Assembly: GCA_937928635.1 (NCBI GenBank)
Contig: CALFWM010000093.1
Location: forward strand, 1 to 33,507
Reading direction: 5' to 3'
DNA length: 33,507 nucleotides
From: an uncultured Sulfitobacter sp.
GTDB lineage: Bacteria; Pseudomonadota; Alphaproteobacteria; Rhodobacterales; Rhodobacteraceae
Part shown: piece after piece, positions 6,874-14,619 of the stretch
Layout: every line of letters begins with the position of its first letter
Position numbering within the stretch: position 1 is the stretch's first letter
The notes under the pieces: model-generated
Databases searched by the model: none
The model's input: the letters and a program-made list of their open reading frames with translations, nothing else
Told to the model about the DNA's origin: nothing
Position numbers and translations under genes: made by a program

Positions 6874-7872
6874 ATGACGATCAAACTTGGGATCAACGGA
6901 TTTGGCCGCATTGGCCGCAATGTGCTGCGCGCCCTGATAGAGCGCGAAGACAGCGATCTGGAAGTGGTGGCGATCAATGATCTGGCCCCGCTGGAAACCA
7001 ACGCACATCTGTTTGAATTTGACTCCGTGCATGGCCGCTACGGCAAACCGGTGACCTTAGGCGAAAACACACTTGATGTCGGCACCGGCCCGATCCGGGT
7101 CAGTGCAGAGCGGGAGCCAGACAAACTGGATTGGGGTGATGTTGACATTGCCCTGGAATGTACTGGATTTTTCCGCACCCCGGAAAAGGCCGCGCTGCAT
7201 CTGAAAAACGGTTCCGGCAAGGTGCTGATTTCCGCCCCCGGCAAGGGCGATGTCAAAACCATCGTTTTTGGCGTGAACCATGACCTGATCATGCCACAAG
7301 ACAGGATTATCAGCAATGCCTCCTGCACCACCAATTGCCTGGTCCCGCTGGCGCATGTCCTGCACGAGGCCTATGGCATCAAACGCGGTCACATGACGAC
7401 GGTGCACGCCTATACCGGCACCCAGCCCGTGCATGACCGGGCGCACAAAGATCTTTACCGCGCCAGGGCGGCAGCACTGTCGATGATTCCCACTACCACG
7501 GGGGCTGCAAAGACACTGGGCGTGGTGATGCCGCACATCGACGGGTTGATCACGGGCACGGCGATCCGCGTGCCCACGCCCAATGTGTCTTGTGTGGATC
7601 TGGTGGTTGAGACGACAAAGGATGTGACCGCTGAGCACGTGAACGCCACGATGCATGCCGCTGTGGCGGAACTGCATGGGGTTCTGGGCGTGACGGACCG
7701 CAAATTGGTGTCGATGGATTTCAACCACGACCCGCGCAGCACGGTTTTTGCCAGTGATCAGACCGCTGTGCAGCAGGGCAATTTGCTGCGGGTTCTGGCC
7801 TGGTATGATAACGAGTGGGGCTTTTCCAACCGCATGCTGGATACTGCGGGCGTGATGGGCGCGCAGCGTTAA
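6874..7872 (+). CDS. gap: Type I glyceraldehyde-3-phosphate dehydrogenase, paralogue 2 (NAD-type)
   Basis: 332 residues with all the family's key features: INGFGRIGR at the start, Cys151 in SNASCTTNC, His178 in HAYTG and YDNEWGFSNRM near the end. The adenosine-ribose site has Asp36 (VAINDLAPLE), the residue that favours NAD over NADP, in contrast to paralogue 1; its coenzyme loop reads HDRAHKD. It is therefore the better candidate for the glycolytic enzyme. A strong ribosome binding site (AAAGGTGG) stands 5 bases before the ATG. The two paralogues share the same orientation but are separated by 390 bases containing a small ORF and twin palindromes, so they may be expressed separately. Confidence 0.95.
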   Translation: MTIKLGINGFGRIGRNVLRALIEREDSDLEVVAINDLAPLETNAHLFEFDSVHGRYGKPVTLGENTLDVGTGPIRVSAEREPDKLDWGDVDIALECTGFFRTPEKAALHLKNGSGKVLISAPGKGDVKTIVFGVNHDLIMPQDRIISNASCTTNCLVPLAHVLHEAYGIKRGHMTTVHAYTGTQPVHDRAHKDLYRARAAALSMIPTTTGAAKTLGVVMPHIDGLITGTAIRVPTPNVSCVDLVVETTKDVTAEHVNATMHAAVAELHGVLGVTDRKLVSMDFNHDPRSTVFASDQTAVQQGNLLRVLAWYDNEWGFSNRMLDTAGVMGAQR

Positions 7873-7878
7873 CCCATT

Positions 7879-7919
7879 GATGCGCCGCGTGTCATGCAGG
7901 AATGCAGGCGCGGCGCATC
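7879..7919. terminator. Perfect 11-bp hairpin between convergent gap2 and coaD
   Basis: GATGCGCCGCG (7879-7889) and CGCGGCGCATC (7909-7919) form a perfect GC-rich stem with a 19-nt loop that itself contains TGCA repeats. It starts 7 bases after the gap2 stop and ends 46 bases from the coaD stop. Neither strand has a T tract, so a bidirectional terminator is inferred from position and stability. Confidence 0.55.
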
Positions 7920-7964
7920 CAACCTGTCAGAACAACTTACAGCGATTTTTCGCGCCCCAACACG

Positions 7965-8456
7965 TCAGCCAAACCGCGCCACCAGCGCATCATTGACCTG
8001 CGGCGCGACAAACTTGCTCACATCGCCCCCCAGCCGCGCGATCTCTTTCACCAGTTTGCTGGCAATGGCCTGATGCTCTGCCTCAGCCATCAAAAACACG
8101 GTCTCAATACTGTCATCCAACTGCCGGTTCATACCAACCATTTGATATTCGTATTCAAAATCCGCAACAGCGCGCAGCCCGCGCAAGATGATCTGCGCCC
8201 CCACATCACGGGCACAATCAATCAGCAGGTTTTCAAATGGATGTACAACAATCTCAATCTCACTGTCCTGTGCAAGGGCCGCGCATTCCGCCTCAATCAT
8301 GGCCACCCGTTCCTCCAGATCAAACAACGGCCCCTTGTCGCGGTTGATCGCCACGCCAATAACGAGCTTGTCCACCAGCGAGGCCGCACGGCGAATGATA
8401 TCCATATGCCCAAGGGTGATGGGGTCAAATGTACCGGGATAAAGGCCAACGCGCAT
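7965..8456 (-). CDS. coaD: Phosphopantetheine adenylyltransferase
   Basis: 163 residues, the normal length. The enzyme transfers AMP from ATP to 4'-phosphopantetheine, the penultimate step of coenzyme A synthesis, in the cytoplasm. The nucleotidyltransferase signature is present as GTFDPITLGHMDII (TxxH with His17), followed by INRDKGPLFDLEERV, the GLRAVADFEYEYQM segment and a C-terminal IASKLVKEIA that corresponds to the usual ISSSxVRE motif. ATG at 8456 is supported by the conserved MRVGLYPGTFDP start and GGAG just upstream. The CBS-domain gene lies 80 bases upstream on the same strand, so the two may share a transcript. Confidence 0.95.
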   Translation of the reverse strand: MRVGLYPGTFDPITLGHMDIIRRAASLVDKLVIGVAINRDKGPLFDLEERVAMIEAECAALAQDSEIEIVVHPFENLLIDCARDVGAQIILRGLRAVADFEYEYQMVGMNRQLDDSIETVFLMAEAEHQAIASKLVKEIARLGGDVSKFVAPQVNDALVARFG

Positions 8457-8536
8457 GGGCGGCGCTCCTCTGTGCTCAGGGTGTCTGTGCGCAAAACAGC
8501 ACGGGGAGACGCGCGGCGCAAGTCAACTCTGGGCCC

Positions 8537-8971
8537 TTAATGCCCCATGATCATCCCTTCCAGCGCATCTTTCTCCATTGCCAGTTCCGCCAAACGCGCC
8601 TTGACCACATCCCCAAGGGAGATCAGCCCCACCATGTGGCCCCCATCCAGCACGGGCATGTGGCGAAAGCGCCCATCGGTCATCTGCTGCATCACCGCAT
8701 CTGCGCGATCATTCGGGCTGCAGGTCACCAGTTTTTTGGTCATCAACCTATCAACGGTATCGCTCAAGCACCCGGCCCCGCGCCGCCCCAACTCCCGCAC
8801 AATGTCACGCTCCGACAAGATGCCGTCGGGCGTTGCGCCGTCCTTGGAGATCACCAATGTCCCGATACGTTTTTCCGACAGGATTTGCGCGGCGTCCGAG
8901 ATCAGCAAACCGGGCGCTGCGATCACCACCGCATCATCTGACTTGGACTTGAGGATTTGGGATACCAGCAT
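8537..8971 (-). CDS. CBS-domain pair protein
   Basis: 144 residues made up almost entirely of two CBS domains: about residues 10-66 (ISDAAQILSEKRIGTLVISKDG, then DGILSERDIVREL) and 76-130 (VTCSPNDRADAVMQQMTDGRFRHMPVLD, then VGLISLGDVVKARL). Stand-alone CBS pairs bind adenine nucleotides or related ligands and sense energy or redox state; the partner cannot be told from sequence. No membrane segment or extra domain is present. The ribosome binding site is AGGAGA before ATG 8971. It is on the same strand as coaD (80 bases downstream) and the LysR gene (62 bases upstream). Confidence 0.88.
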   Translation of the reverse strand: MLVSQILKSKSDDAVVIAAPGLLISDAAQILSEKRIGTLVISKDGATPDGILSERDIVRELGRRGAGCLSDTVDRLMTKKLVTCSPNDRADAVMQQMTDGRFRHMPVLDGGHMVGLISLGDVVKARLAELAMEKDALEGMIMGH

Positions 8972-9033
8972 GGACGTTCTCCTGAAATGGTCGGTCTGTG
9001 GGCCCTCAGCGTCCTCCCTTTGGAGGTTTCATG

Positions 9034-9930
9034 TCAAGCCTTTGCCTCCAAAAATGCAACCTCCGCGCGCAAACCTGCACTTAACGCCTCGGCAAATCGC
9101 GACAATCTGGCATTGCCTTGGTCATCCTCATGGCGGATCAGATAGAACGCCCGGCTGAGAAGTACCTGATCCTGCAACAGCCGCGTAACACCGGGAACAA
9201 AGGGCAGTGAAAAATCATGCACCACCCCAATGCCGGCCCCCTGGCGGATCATTTGCACCTGAACCGCAACTGAATTGGACGCCATCGGCACACGCCCAAC
9301 GCCAAGGTCCGCAAGGTAATCTAACTCCTGATCAAAGATCATATCGGGAATATACCCTACCATCCGATGCCCTGCCAAATCGGCCAGATCTGTCAGCGCG
9401 GGATGCGCGGCAAGATAGTCCTGCGAGGCAGCAAGGTGCAGATGATACTCCGTGATCTTTTGCACCACCAACCGCCCTGCACTGGGCGCACTCACGCCAA
9501 TCGCCATGTCGGCCTCGCGTCGTGACAGGTTGAACACCCGGGGCAAGGCAACAATCTGAATGTCCAATCCGGGATGGGCCTCGGCCAGCCGCGCACAGAC
9601 CTGCGGTAACAGAAAATTGGCACAGCCATCTGGCGCTCCTACACGGATTTGACCGCGCAATGTCTCGCTGGGTTCCTCCACCCCGGCGGTGGCCTGACGC
9701 ATGGCCTGTTCTGCCACCTCCGCGCGCACCATCAAGCGCGCACCTGCCTCCGTCAGCGTGTAGCCTTGCGGTGATTTCAAAAACAACGCCACCTCCAGCG
9801 TTTTTTCCAGCCGGGCCACACGCCGCCCCAGGATGGCGGCATCCAGCCTCAGGGCCTTTCCGCCACCCGACAGGCTCCCGGCCCGCGCCACTGCCAGAAA
9901 CAAACGCAGGTCATCCCAATTCTGCGCCAT
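9034..9930 (-). CDS. LysR-family transcriptional regulator, divergent from mmsA
   Basis: 298 residues, the family's usual length. An N-terminal winged helix-turn-helix spans residues 1-62 (WDDLRLFLAVARAGSLSGGGKALRLDAAILGRRVARLEKTL, then GYTLTEAG). The C-terminal periplasmic-binding-like effector domain runs from about residue 92 to the end. The gene is divergent from mmsA across a 145-base region with several dyads, the classical LysR arrangement. It is therefore likely to sense a valine-catabolic intermediate and control mmsA and itself; the ligand is inferred, not visible. The recognition helix has GGGKALRLDAAILG in place of the commoner AARAL..SQ/HxTVSR pattern. Confidence 0.85.
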   Translation of the reverse strand: MAQNWDDLRLFLAVARAGSLSGGGKALRLDAAILGRRVARLEKTLEVALFLKSPQGYTLTEAGARLMVRAEVAEQAMRQATAGVEEPSETLRGQIRVGAPDGCANFLLPQVCARLAEAHPGLDIQIVALPRVFNLSRREADMAIGVSAPSAGRLVVQKITEYHLHLAASQDYLAAHPALTDLADLAGHRMVGYIPDMIFDQELDYLADLGVGRVPMASNSVAVQVQMIRQGAGIGVVHDFSLPFVPGVTRLLQDQVLLSRAFYLIRHEDDQGNARLSRFAEALSAGLRAEVAFLEAKA

Positions 9931-9978
9931 CCCCGCTTCACCCTTCCCCTAAACTCAAACCCGCGCTCTCAACCCCCA

Positions 9979-10043
9979 AAGGTTTTGCGTTTTTGCAAAG
10001 CCATTTTGAAACCTTCCCTCTTTTACTTGGCTTTTTGCAAGCC
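9979..10043 (+). promoter_or_regulatory. Dyad-rich operator region between the LysR gene and mmsA
   Basis: TTTGC-N6-GCAAA (9984-9999) is a perfect dyad containing the T-N11-A core of LysR sites. It lies inside a wider inverted repeat AAGGTTT (9979-9985) / AAACCTT (10009-10015). A second dyad, GGCTT-N5-AAGCC (10029-10043), lies 33 bases before the mmsA ATG. These are plausible binding sites for the neighbouring regulator. Confidence 0.5.
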
Positions 10044-10075
10044 TATCCTGCGAAAAACCCAACCCGGAGACCACC

Positions 10076-11575
10076 ATGCAAGAATTGACCCACTACATCA
10101 ACGGCGCCCATGTCAAAGGCACGTCTGGCCGCTTTGCCGACGTGATGAACCCGGCCACTGGTGAGGTGCAGGCCAAATGCCCGCTTGCCAATGCAGAGGA
10201 GATGGCACAGGCCGTGGCGCACGCAGCGGCAGCGCAGCCTGCATGGGCGGCCACCAATCCCCAGCGCCGCGCGCGGGTGCTGATGAAACTGGTCGATCTG
10301 CTCAACCGCGACATGGACAAACTGGCCGAAGCGCTCAGCCGTGAACACGGCAAAACCCTGCCCGATGCCGCAGGCGATGTGCAGCGTGGCCTCGAAGTGG
10401 TGGAATACTGCATTGGTGCCCCGCAACTCCTGAAAGGCGAATACACTGATTCAGCGGGTCCGGGCATTGATATGTATTCCATGCGACAGGCCCTTGGCGT
10501 GACCGCAGGCATCACACCGTTCAACTTTCCTGCCATGATCCCGATGTGGATGTTCGCCCCCGCCATCGCCTGCGGCAATGCTTTCATCCTGAAACCCTCC
10601 GAGCGTGATCCCTCCGTGCCCCTGATGCTGGCCGAACTGGCCGAAGAAGCAGGTCTGCCCAAAGGCATCCTGCAGGTCGTGAACGGCGACAAGGAAGCGG
10701 TGGATGCGATCCTTTACAACGACGTAATCCAGTCCGTGGGTTTCGTGGGTTCTACACCTATCGCTGAATATATCTACGGCACGGGCTGCGCGCAGGGCAA
10801 ACGCGTGCAATGCTTTGGCGGCGCTAAAAACCACATGATCATCATGCCCGATGCGGATATGGCGCAGGCGGCGGATGCTTTGGTTGGCGCGGGCTATGGC
10901 GCTGCGGGGGAACGCTGTATGGCGATTTCGGTGGCGGTGCCTGTGGGCGATGAGACAGCGGACAAGCTAATCGAAGAGCTGGTGCCGCGCATCGAAAAGC
11001 TCAAGGTTGGGCCCTACACGGCGGGCAATGACGTGGACTATGGCCCCGTTGTCACCGCCGCGGCCAAGGCCAACATCGAACGCCTTGTGCAAACCGGCAT
11101 TGATCAAGGTGCCGATCTGGTTGTAGATGGCCGTGATTTCAAACTGCAAGGCTATGAAGAGGGCTACTTTGTCGGCCCGCATCTGTTTGATAAAGCCACC
11201 AAAGACATGGACATCTATAAGCACGAGATTTTCGGGCCGGTGCTGACCTGCGTGCGCGCACAGTCCTACGAAGAGGCGCTTGGGCTGGCGATGGATCACG
11301 AATATGGCAATGGCACCGCGATCTTTACCCGCGACGGAGATGCGGCACGCGACTTTGCCAACCGCATCAACATTGGCATGGTTGGCGTGAACGTCCCGAT
11401 CCCGGTGCCGCTGGCCTATCACACCTTTGGCGGCTGGAAAAAATCGGTCTTTGGTGATCTGAACCAGCACGGGCCTGATGCGTTCAAGTTCTATACGCGC
11501 ACCAAAACCGTTACAGCGCGCTGGCCTTCCGGCATCAAAGAAGGCGGCGAGTTTTCTATCCCGGTGATGGAGTAA
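10076..11575 (+). CDS. mmsA: CoA-acylating methylmalonate-semialdehyde dehydrogenase
   Basis: 499 residues. It oxidises methylmalonate semialdehyde with NAD and CoA, releasing propionyl-CoA and bicarbonate, at the end of valine catabolism. The protein is an aldehyde-dehydrogenase fold: TPFNFPAMIPMWM cofactor segment, FVGSTPIAEYIY, and the catalytic Cys281 in GAAGERCMA. The usual ELGGK glutamate is absent; the sequence reads CFGGAKNHM (246-254), a hallmark of the CoA-acylating subfamily. The C-terminal GGWKKSVFGDLNQHGPDAFKFYTRTKTVTARWP is also typical. GGAG lies 8 bases before the ATG. It heads the valine cluster and faces a LysR gene; the next valine gene is about 850 bases away. Confidence 0.95.
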   Translation: MQELTHYINGAHVKGTSGRFADVMNPATGEVQAKCPLANAEEMAQAVAHAAAAQPAWAATNPQRRARVLMKLVDLLNRDMDKLAEALSREHGKTLPDAAGDVQRGLEVVEYCIGAPQLLKGEYTDSAGPGIDMYSMRQALGVTAGITPFNFPAMIPMWMFAPAIACGNAFILKPSERDPSVPLMLAELAEEAGLPKGILQVVNGDKEAVDAILYNDVIQSVGFVGSTPIAEYIYGTGCAQGKRVQCFGGAKNHMIIMPDADMAQAADALVGAGYGAAGERCMAISVAVPVGDETADKLIEELVPRIEKLKVGPYTAGNDVDYGPVVTAAAKANIERLVQTGIDQGADLVVDGRDFKLQGYEEGYFVGPHLFDKATKDMDIYKHEIFGPVLTCVRAQSYEEALGLAMDHEYGNGTAIFTRDGDAARDFANRINIGMVGVNVPIPVPLAYHTFGGWKKSVFGDLNQHGPDAFKFYTRTKTVTARWPSGIKEGGEFSIPVME

Positions 11576-11585
11576 CTTTTTTGTC

Positions 11586-11615
11586 GGTCCCAGGGGCAAA
11601 ACCGCCCGTGGGACC
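11586..11615 (+). terminator. Strong hairpin after mmsA
   Basis: GGTCCCA (11586-11592) pairs with TGGGACC (11609-11615), and after one mismatch GGGC pairs with GCCC around an AAAACC loop. It begins 11 bases after the mmsA stop. No T run follows on the plus strand (it precedes the stem instead), so it is a probable but non-canonical terminator. Confidence 0.5.
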
Positions 11616-11771
11616 GCGCCGCAGACATATCAGAATCTAATTCTTTACGTTATTTCACAAGCTCTTAAGCCTACCCCATAGGGATCACCTGCAAAGACAA
11701 GGCATATATCCGCCTCTTTCGAGTCACACTCTTGTTTTAGTTGTCATCTTCATGCCATGTTTTTATTTTTG

Positions 11772-11787
11772 TTAATGAATTGTTAAC
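11772..11787 (+). promoter_or_regulatory. CtrA binding site (full consensus)
   Basis: TTAA (11772-11775), seven bases, then TTAAC (11783-11787) is an exact match to the CtrA box TTAA-N7-TTAAC. It lies 25 bases before the ATG of the proline-rich gene, overlapping where its promoter must be. CtrA is the response regulator controlling motility, division and gene-transfer-agent functions in Rhodobacterales and relatives. A match of nine fixed bases in a GC-rich genome, placed exactly in a promoter, is unlikely to be accidental. Confidence 0.65.
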
Positions 11788-11812
11788 CTAAAGGCGAATT
11801 TGGAGGGAATGC

Positions 11813-12271
11813 ATGTTCCAGAAGTTGCTTTCGAAAGAGCGCGAAAGAACGTCGCAGCGCGTTGCGAGCGAAGAAACGCCGTTGACCAGGTATGCGCCCG
11901 ATCAGGCAAGACCGGCCTGCGCGTCACAGTTGACACGGTTCAAACAGGAACACTCCCGCACGCCAGAGCCCCTTGCTGAAATCACCCCACCCGCCAAACC
12001 ACAGCATGCCCAAATAATCGCCAAACCTGTGGCACCGCCCAGAACTGCGCCACCCGTGGCCCATGCCGCCCCGCCGCCCCCCGCGGTCGCGCCGGCACCC
12101 ACGCAAATTCAGCACACGCAGCACGTATCCAGACCAACAGCAGACCTCTATTCAAACGCGCCGATTACGGTTGGTGTGTTAAAGCGATCCCTGCCCCTGC
12201 GGTTTAGGCAAATGCAGGCCGACATCGGTGATGTTTTTGCAAGCAAGGACAGCGGGTTAAAGCACGCCTGA
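11813..12271 (+). CDS. Proline-rich, probably disordered protein of unknown function
   Basis: 152 residues with an excellent ribosome binding site (GGAGGG, 6 bases before the ATG). The N-terminus is charged (MFQKLLSKERERTSQRVASEE). The middle, about residues 40-108, is dominated by Pro, Ala, His and Gln (for example PPAKPQHAQ and HAAPPPPAVAPAP), which suggests disorder. The C-terminal 40 residues look ordered and helical (ITVGVLKRSLPLRFRQMQADIGDVFASKD) and may be the functional part. There is no signal peptide or membrane segment, and no recognised family. It lies between mmsA and the other valine genes but is insulated by the hairpin after mmsA and has its own CtrA box, so it is probably not a valine gene. 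Confidence 0.65.
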   Translation: MFQKLLSKERERTSQRVASEETPLTRYAPDQARPACASQLTRFKQEHSRTPEPLAEITPPAKPQHAQIIAKPVAPPRTAPPVAHAAPPPPAVAPAPTQIQHTQHVSRPTADLYSNAPITVGVLKRSLPLRFRQMQADIGDVFASKDSGLKHA

Positions 12272-12362
12272 TTTTCGCCAGATATGAGCCGGCCTATTTG
12301 ACCCCCTATCTCATTCGCCTGCTCTCACAAACCATGTGCGACTTCGCAGGATTATTCCGGCC

Positions 12363-12391
12363 TTGTCTTCACACGCGCGCCTCGCTAATTT
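12363..12391 (+). promoter_or_regulatory. Possible promoter of the acyl-CoA dehydrogenase operon
   Basis: TTGTCT (12363-12368), 17 bases, TAATTT (12386-12391), ending 30 bases before the acyl-CoA dehydrogenase ATG. Spacing is ideal and hexamers are moderate. The 150-base gap before that gene has no other clear feature. Confidence 0.4.
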
Positions 12392-12421
12392 AACGCACGT
12401 TCAATAAAGCGCGAGCATAAG

Positions 12422-13564
12422 ATGGATTTTGCACTCACCCCGGAGCAGACCTCTATTTTTGACATGGCTTACGCCTTTGGTCAGGATGCCATCGCGCCCC
12501 ATGCCCGGCAATGGGAACAAGACGGCACCATCCCCAAAAAGCTGTGGCCAGAGGTTGGCGCGCTTGGCTTTGGTGGGCTCTATGTGTCAGAGGATGCAGG
12601 CGGCGCAGGTCTGTCGCGTCTGGACGGCACGCTGATCTTTGAAGCACTTTCAATGGCTTGCCCTGCTGTGTCAGCCTTTTTGTCGATCCACAACATGTGC
12701 GCCAAGATGCTGGACAGTTTCGCAGATGCCCCGCTCAAAGACCGCGTGATGCCCGGTGTGCTCTCGCTGGATACCTTTCTCAGCTATTGCCTGACTGAAC
12801 CGGGTTCCGGTTCTGACGCTGCCGCCCTCAAGACCCGCGCCACCCGCACCAACGAGGGCTATAGCCTGACGGGCACCAAGGCATTTATCTCGGGCGGTGG
12901 CTATTCAGACGCCTATGTCGCGATGGTGCGCACCGGCGATGCAGGCGCGGGCGGGGTCTCCGCTGTCTATGTGGAGGACGGCACGGCGGGCCTGTCCTTT
13001 GGCGCGCTGGAGGACAAAATGGGCTGGCGCAGCCAACCCACGGCCCAGGTACAGTTTGACAATTGCAACATTCCCAGCACCAATTTGATTGGTGAAGAGG
13101 GGAAAGGTTTCAAATATGCGATGATGGGGCTGGATGGCGGACGGTTGAACATCGCCGCCTGTTCGCTGGGGGCGGCCCAAGCCGCGCTGACCGCCACGCT
13201 GGCCTACATGGGCGAACGTCAGGCTTTTGGCAAAAGCATTGATCAGTTTCAGGGCCTGCAATTTCGTCTGGCGGACATGGAAATCGACCTCAACGCCGCG
13301 CGGGTGTTTCTGCGCCAGGCCGCCTGGAAACTCGACACCGGCGCGCCCGATGCAACCAAACACTGTGCGATGGCCAAGAAATTTGTGACCGACGCAGGCT
13401 CGCGCATTGTGGATCAATGCCTGCAACTGCACGGCGGCTACGGCTACCTTGCGGATTACGGTATCGAAAAACTGGTCCGAGATTTACGCGTGCACCAGAT
13501 TCTGGAAGGCACCAACGAAGTTATGCGCGTGATCGTTGCGCGGGACATGTTGAAGAACCGCTAA
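12422..13564 (+). CDS. Acyl-CoA dehydrogenase, probably isobutyryl-CoA dehydrogenase
   Basis: 380 residues, one complete acyl-CoA dehydrogenase. N-terminal helical domain to about residue 115, then the flavin-binding strand region with YCLTEPGSGSDAAALKT, and the C-terminal helical domain with QAFGKSIDQFQGLQFRLADM and QLHGGYGYLADYGIEKLVRD. The catalytic base is Glu362 in QILEGTNEVM. The enzyme passes electrons to electron-transfer flavoprotein. The neighbours (hydroxyisobutyryl-CoA hydrolase, mmsB, mmsA) and the ACAD8-like C-terminus point to oxidation of isobutyryl-CoA to methacrylyl-CoA in valine breakdown; another short branched acyl-CoA substrate cannot be excluded. The hydrolase gene begins 12 bases after the stop. 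Confidence 0.88.
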   Translation: MDFALTPEQTSIFDMAYAFGQDAIAPHARQWEQDGTIPKKLWPEVGALGFGGLYVSEDAGGAGLSRLDGTLIFEALSMACPAVSAFLSIHNMCAKMLDSFADAPLKDRVMPGVLSLDTFLSYCLTEPGSGSDAAALKTRATRTNEGYSLTGTKAFISGGGYSDAYVAMVRTGDAGAGGVSAVYVEDGTAGLSFGALEDKMGWRSQPTAQVQFDNCNIPSTNLIGEEGKGFKYAMMGLDGGRLNIAACSLGAAQAALTATLAYMGERQAFGKSIDQFQGLQFRLADMEIDLNAARVFLRQAAWKLDTGAPDATKHCAMAKKFVTDAGSRIVDQCLQLHGGYGYLADYGIEKLVRDLRVHQILEGTNEVMRVIVARDMLKNR

Positions 13565-13575
13565 GGAGCCGACGG

Positions 13576-14619
13576 ATGAGCGATATTTCCATTCGCATCA
13601 TCGGCCACGCGGGCCGCATCACCCTGACCCGGCCACAGGCGCTGAATGCCATGACCTACGAGATGTGTCTGGCGATTGAGCACGCCTTTGATGATTGGCG
13701 CACAAACGATGCGGTCAAACTCATTGTCATCGACGCGGAAGGTGCGCGCGCGTTTTGCTCGGGCGGTGATATTGCGGAGCTTTATAAGACCGGCCTGCGG
13801 GGTGATTTTGCCTATGGGCAAAAATTCTGGGCGGATGAGTACCGCCTTAACCACAAGATCTTTACCTATCCCAAACCTGTGGTTTCTTTCCTGCAAGGGT
13901 TCACTATGGGCGGCGGGGTTGGCATTGGCTGTCATGGCAGTCACCGGATTGTGGGCGAAAGCAGCCAGATTGCCATGCCTGAATGTGGGATTGGCTTGGT
14001 CCCTGATGTGGGCGGCTCGCTCATGCTGGCGCTGGCGGCGGGGCGGGTGGGTGAATACCTCGGGACAACGGGCACACGGATGGGTGCCGCGGATGCGATA
14101 TACGCAGGCTTTGCAGACACTTACATCCCGCAACTCATGTGGCCTGAGGTGATGGCCAATCTGGAGACCAACGGCGATGTTGCCCTGTTGGAGCGCGCAG
14201 CACAGGTGCCGCCCCCCGGCATTCTGCAAGATCAGGCCCCCCAGATAGATGCGCTTTTTAGCGGTGAGGGATTGGGTGACATCCTGACCGACCTGCGCGC
14301 AGACCCCAGTGATTTTGCGGCAGATGCGCTAAAGAAATTGAGCCGGGCCTGCCCCTTGTCGATGGCCTGCACCGTTGAAATGCTGCACCGTCTGCGCGGA
14401 CCAAGCCTGAACATGCAAAAGGCGCTGGACCTTGAATACCGCTTTACCTACCGCGCCGCCGAACATGGCGATTTCCTCGAAGGCATTCGCGCGGCCATCA
14501 TCGACAAAGACCGCGCGCCGAAATGGCAATATCCCGACATGAATGTCCCGGTGGCGGCACTGGCGAAAATGCTGCGTCCGTTGGGCAAAGACGCGTTGAA
14601 ACTGGAGGAACAGGCATGA
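13576..14619 (+). CDS. 3-hydroxyisobutyryl-CoA hydrolase (enoyl-CoA hydratase/isomerase superfamily)
   Basis: 347 residues from ATG 13576, with AAGGAG 8 bases upstream; the longer in-frame extension back to 13417 overlaps the dehydrogenase gene and is rejected. Crotonase-fold motifs are clear: ARAFCSGGDIAELY (first oxyanion-hole loop), then KPVVSFLQGFTMGGGVGIGCHGSHRIV and MPECGIGLVPDVGGS. The length and the PDVGG motif separate this hydrolase subfamily from ordinary 260-residue enoyl-CoA hydratases. It would release 3-hydroxyisobutyrate from its CoA ester. No separate hydratase for methacrylyl-CoA is present in the cluster; that step is probably served elsewhere. The last four bases overlap mmsB (ATGA), indicating coupled translation. 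Confidence 0.88.
   Translation: MSDISIRIIGHAGRITLTRPQALNAMTYEMCLAIEHAFDDWRTNDAVKLIVIDAEGARAFCSGGDIAELYKTGLRGDFAYGQKFWADEYRLNHKIFTYPKPVVSFLQGFTMGGGVGIGCHGSHRIVGESSQIAMPECGIGLVPDVGGSLMLALAAGRVGEYLGTTGTRMGAADAIYAGFADTYIPQLMWPEVMANLETNGDVALLERAAQVPPPGILQDQAPQIDALFSGEGLGDILTDLRADPSDFAADALKKLSRACPLSMACTVEMLHRLRGPSLNMQKALDLEYRFTYRAAEHGDFLEGIRAAIIDKDRAPKWQYPDMNVPVAALAKMLRPLGKDALKLEEQA

Noticed and set aside
7057..7728. 223-codon minus-strand frame opposite gap2
   Set aside because: It is a shadow of a well-supported GAPDH gene and has no recognisable motif.
13417..13575. N-terminal extension of the 3-hydroxyisobutyryl-CoA hydrolase
   Set aside because: It overlaps the acyl-CoA dehydrogenase coding region, is Arg-rich, and the AAGGAG before ATG 13576 fixes the start.
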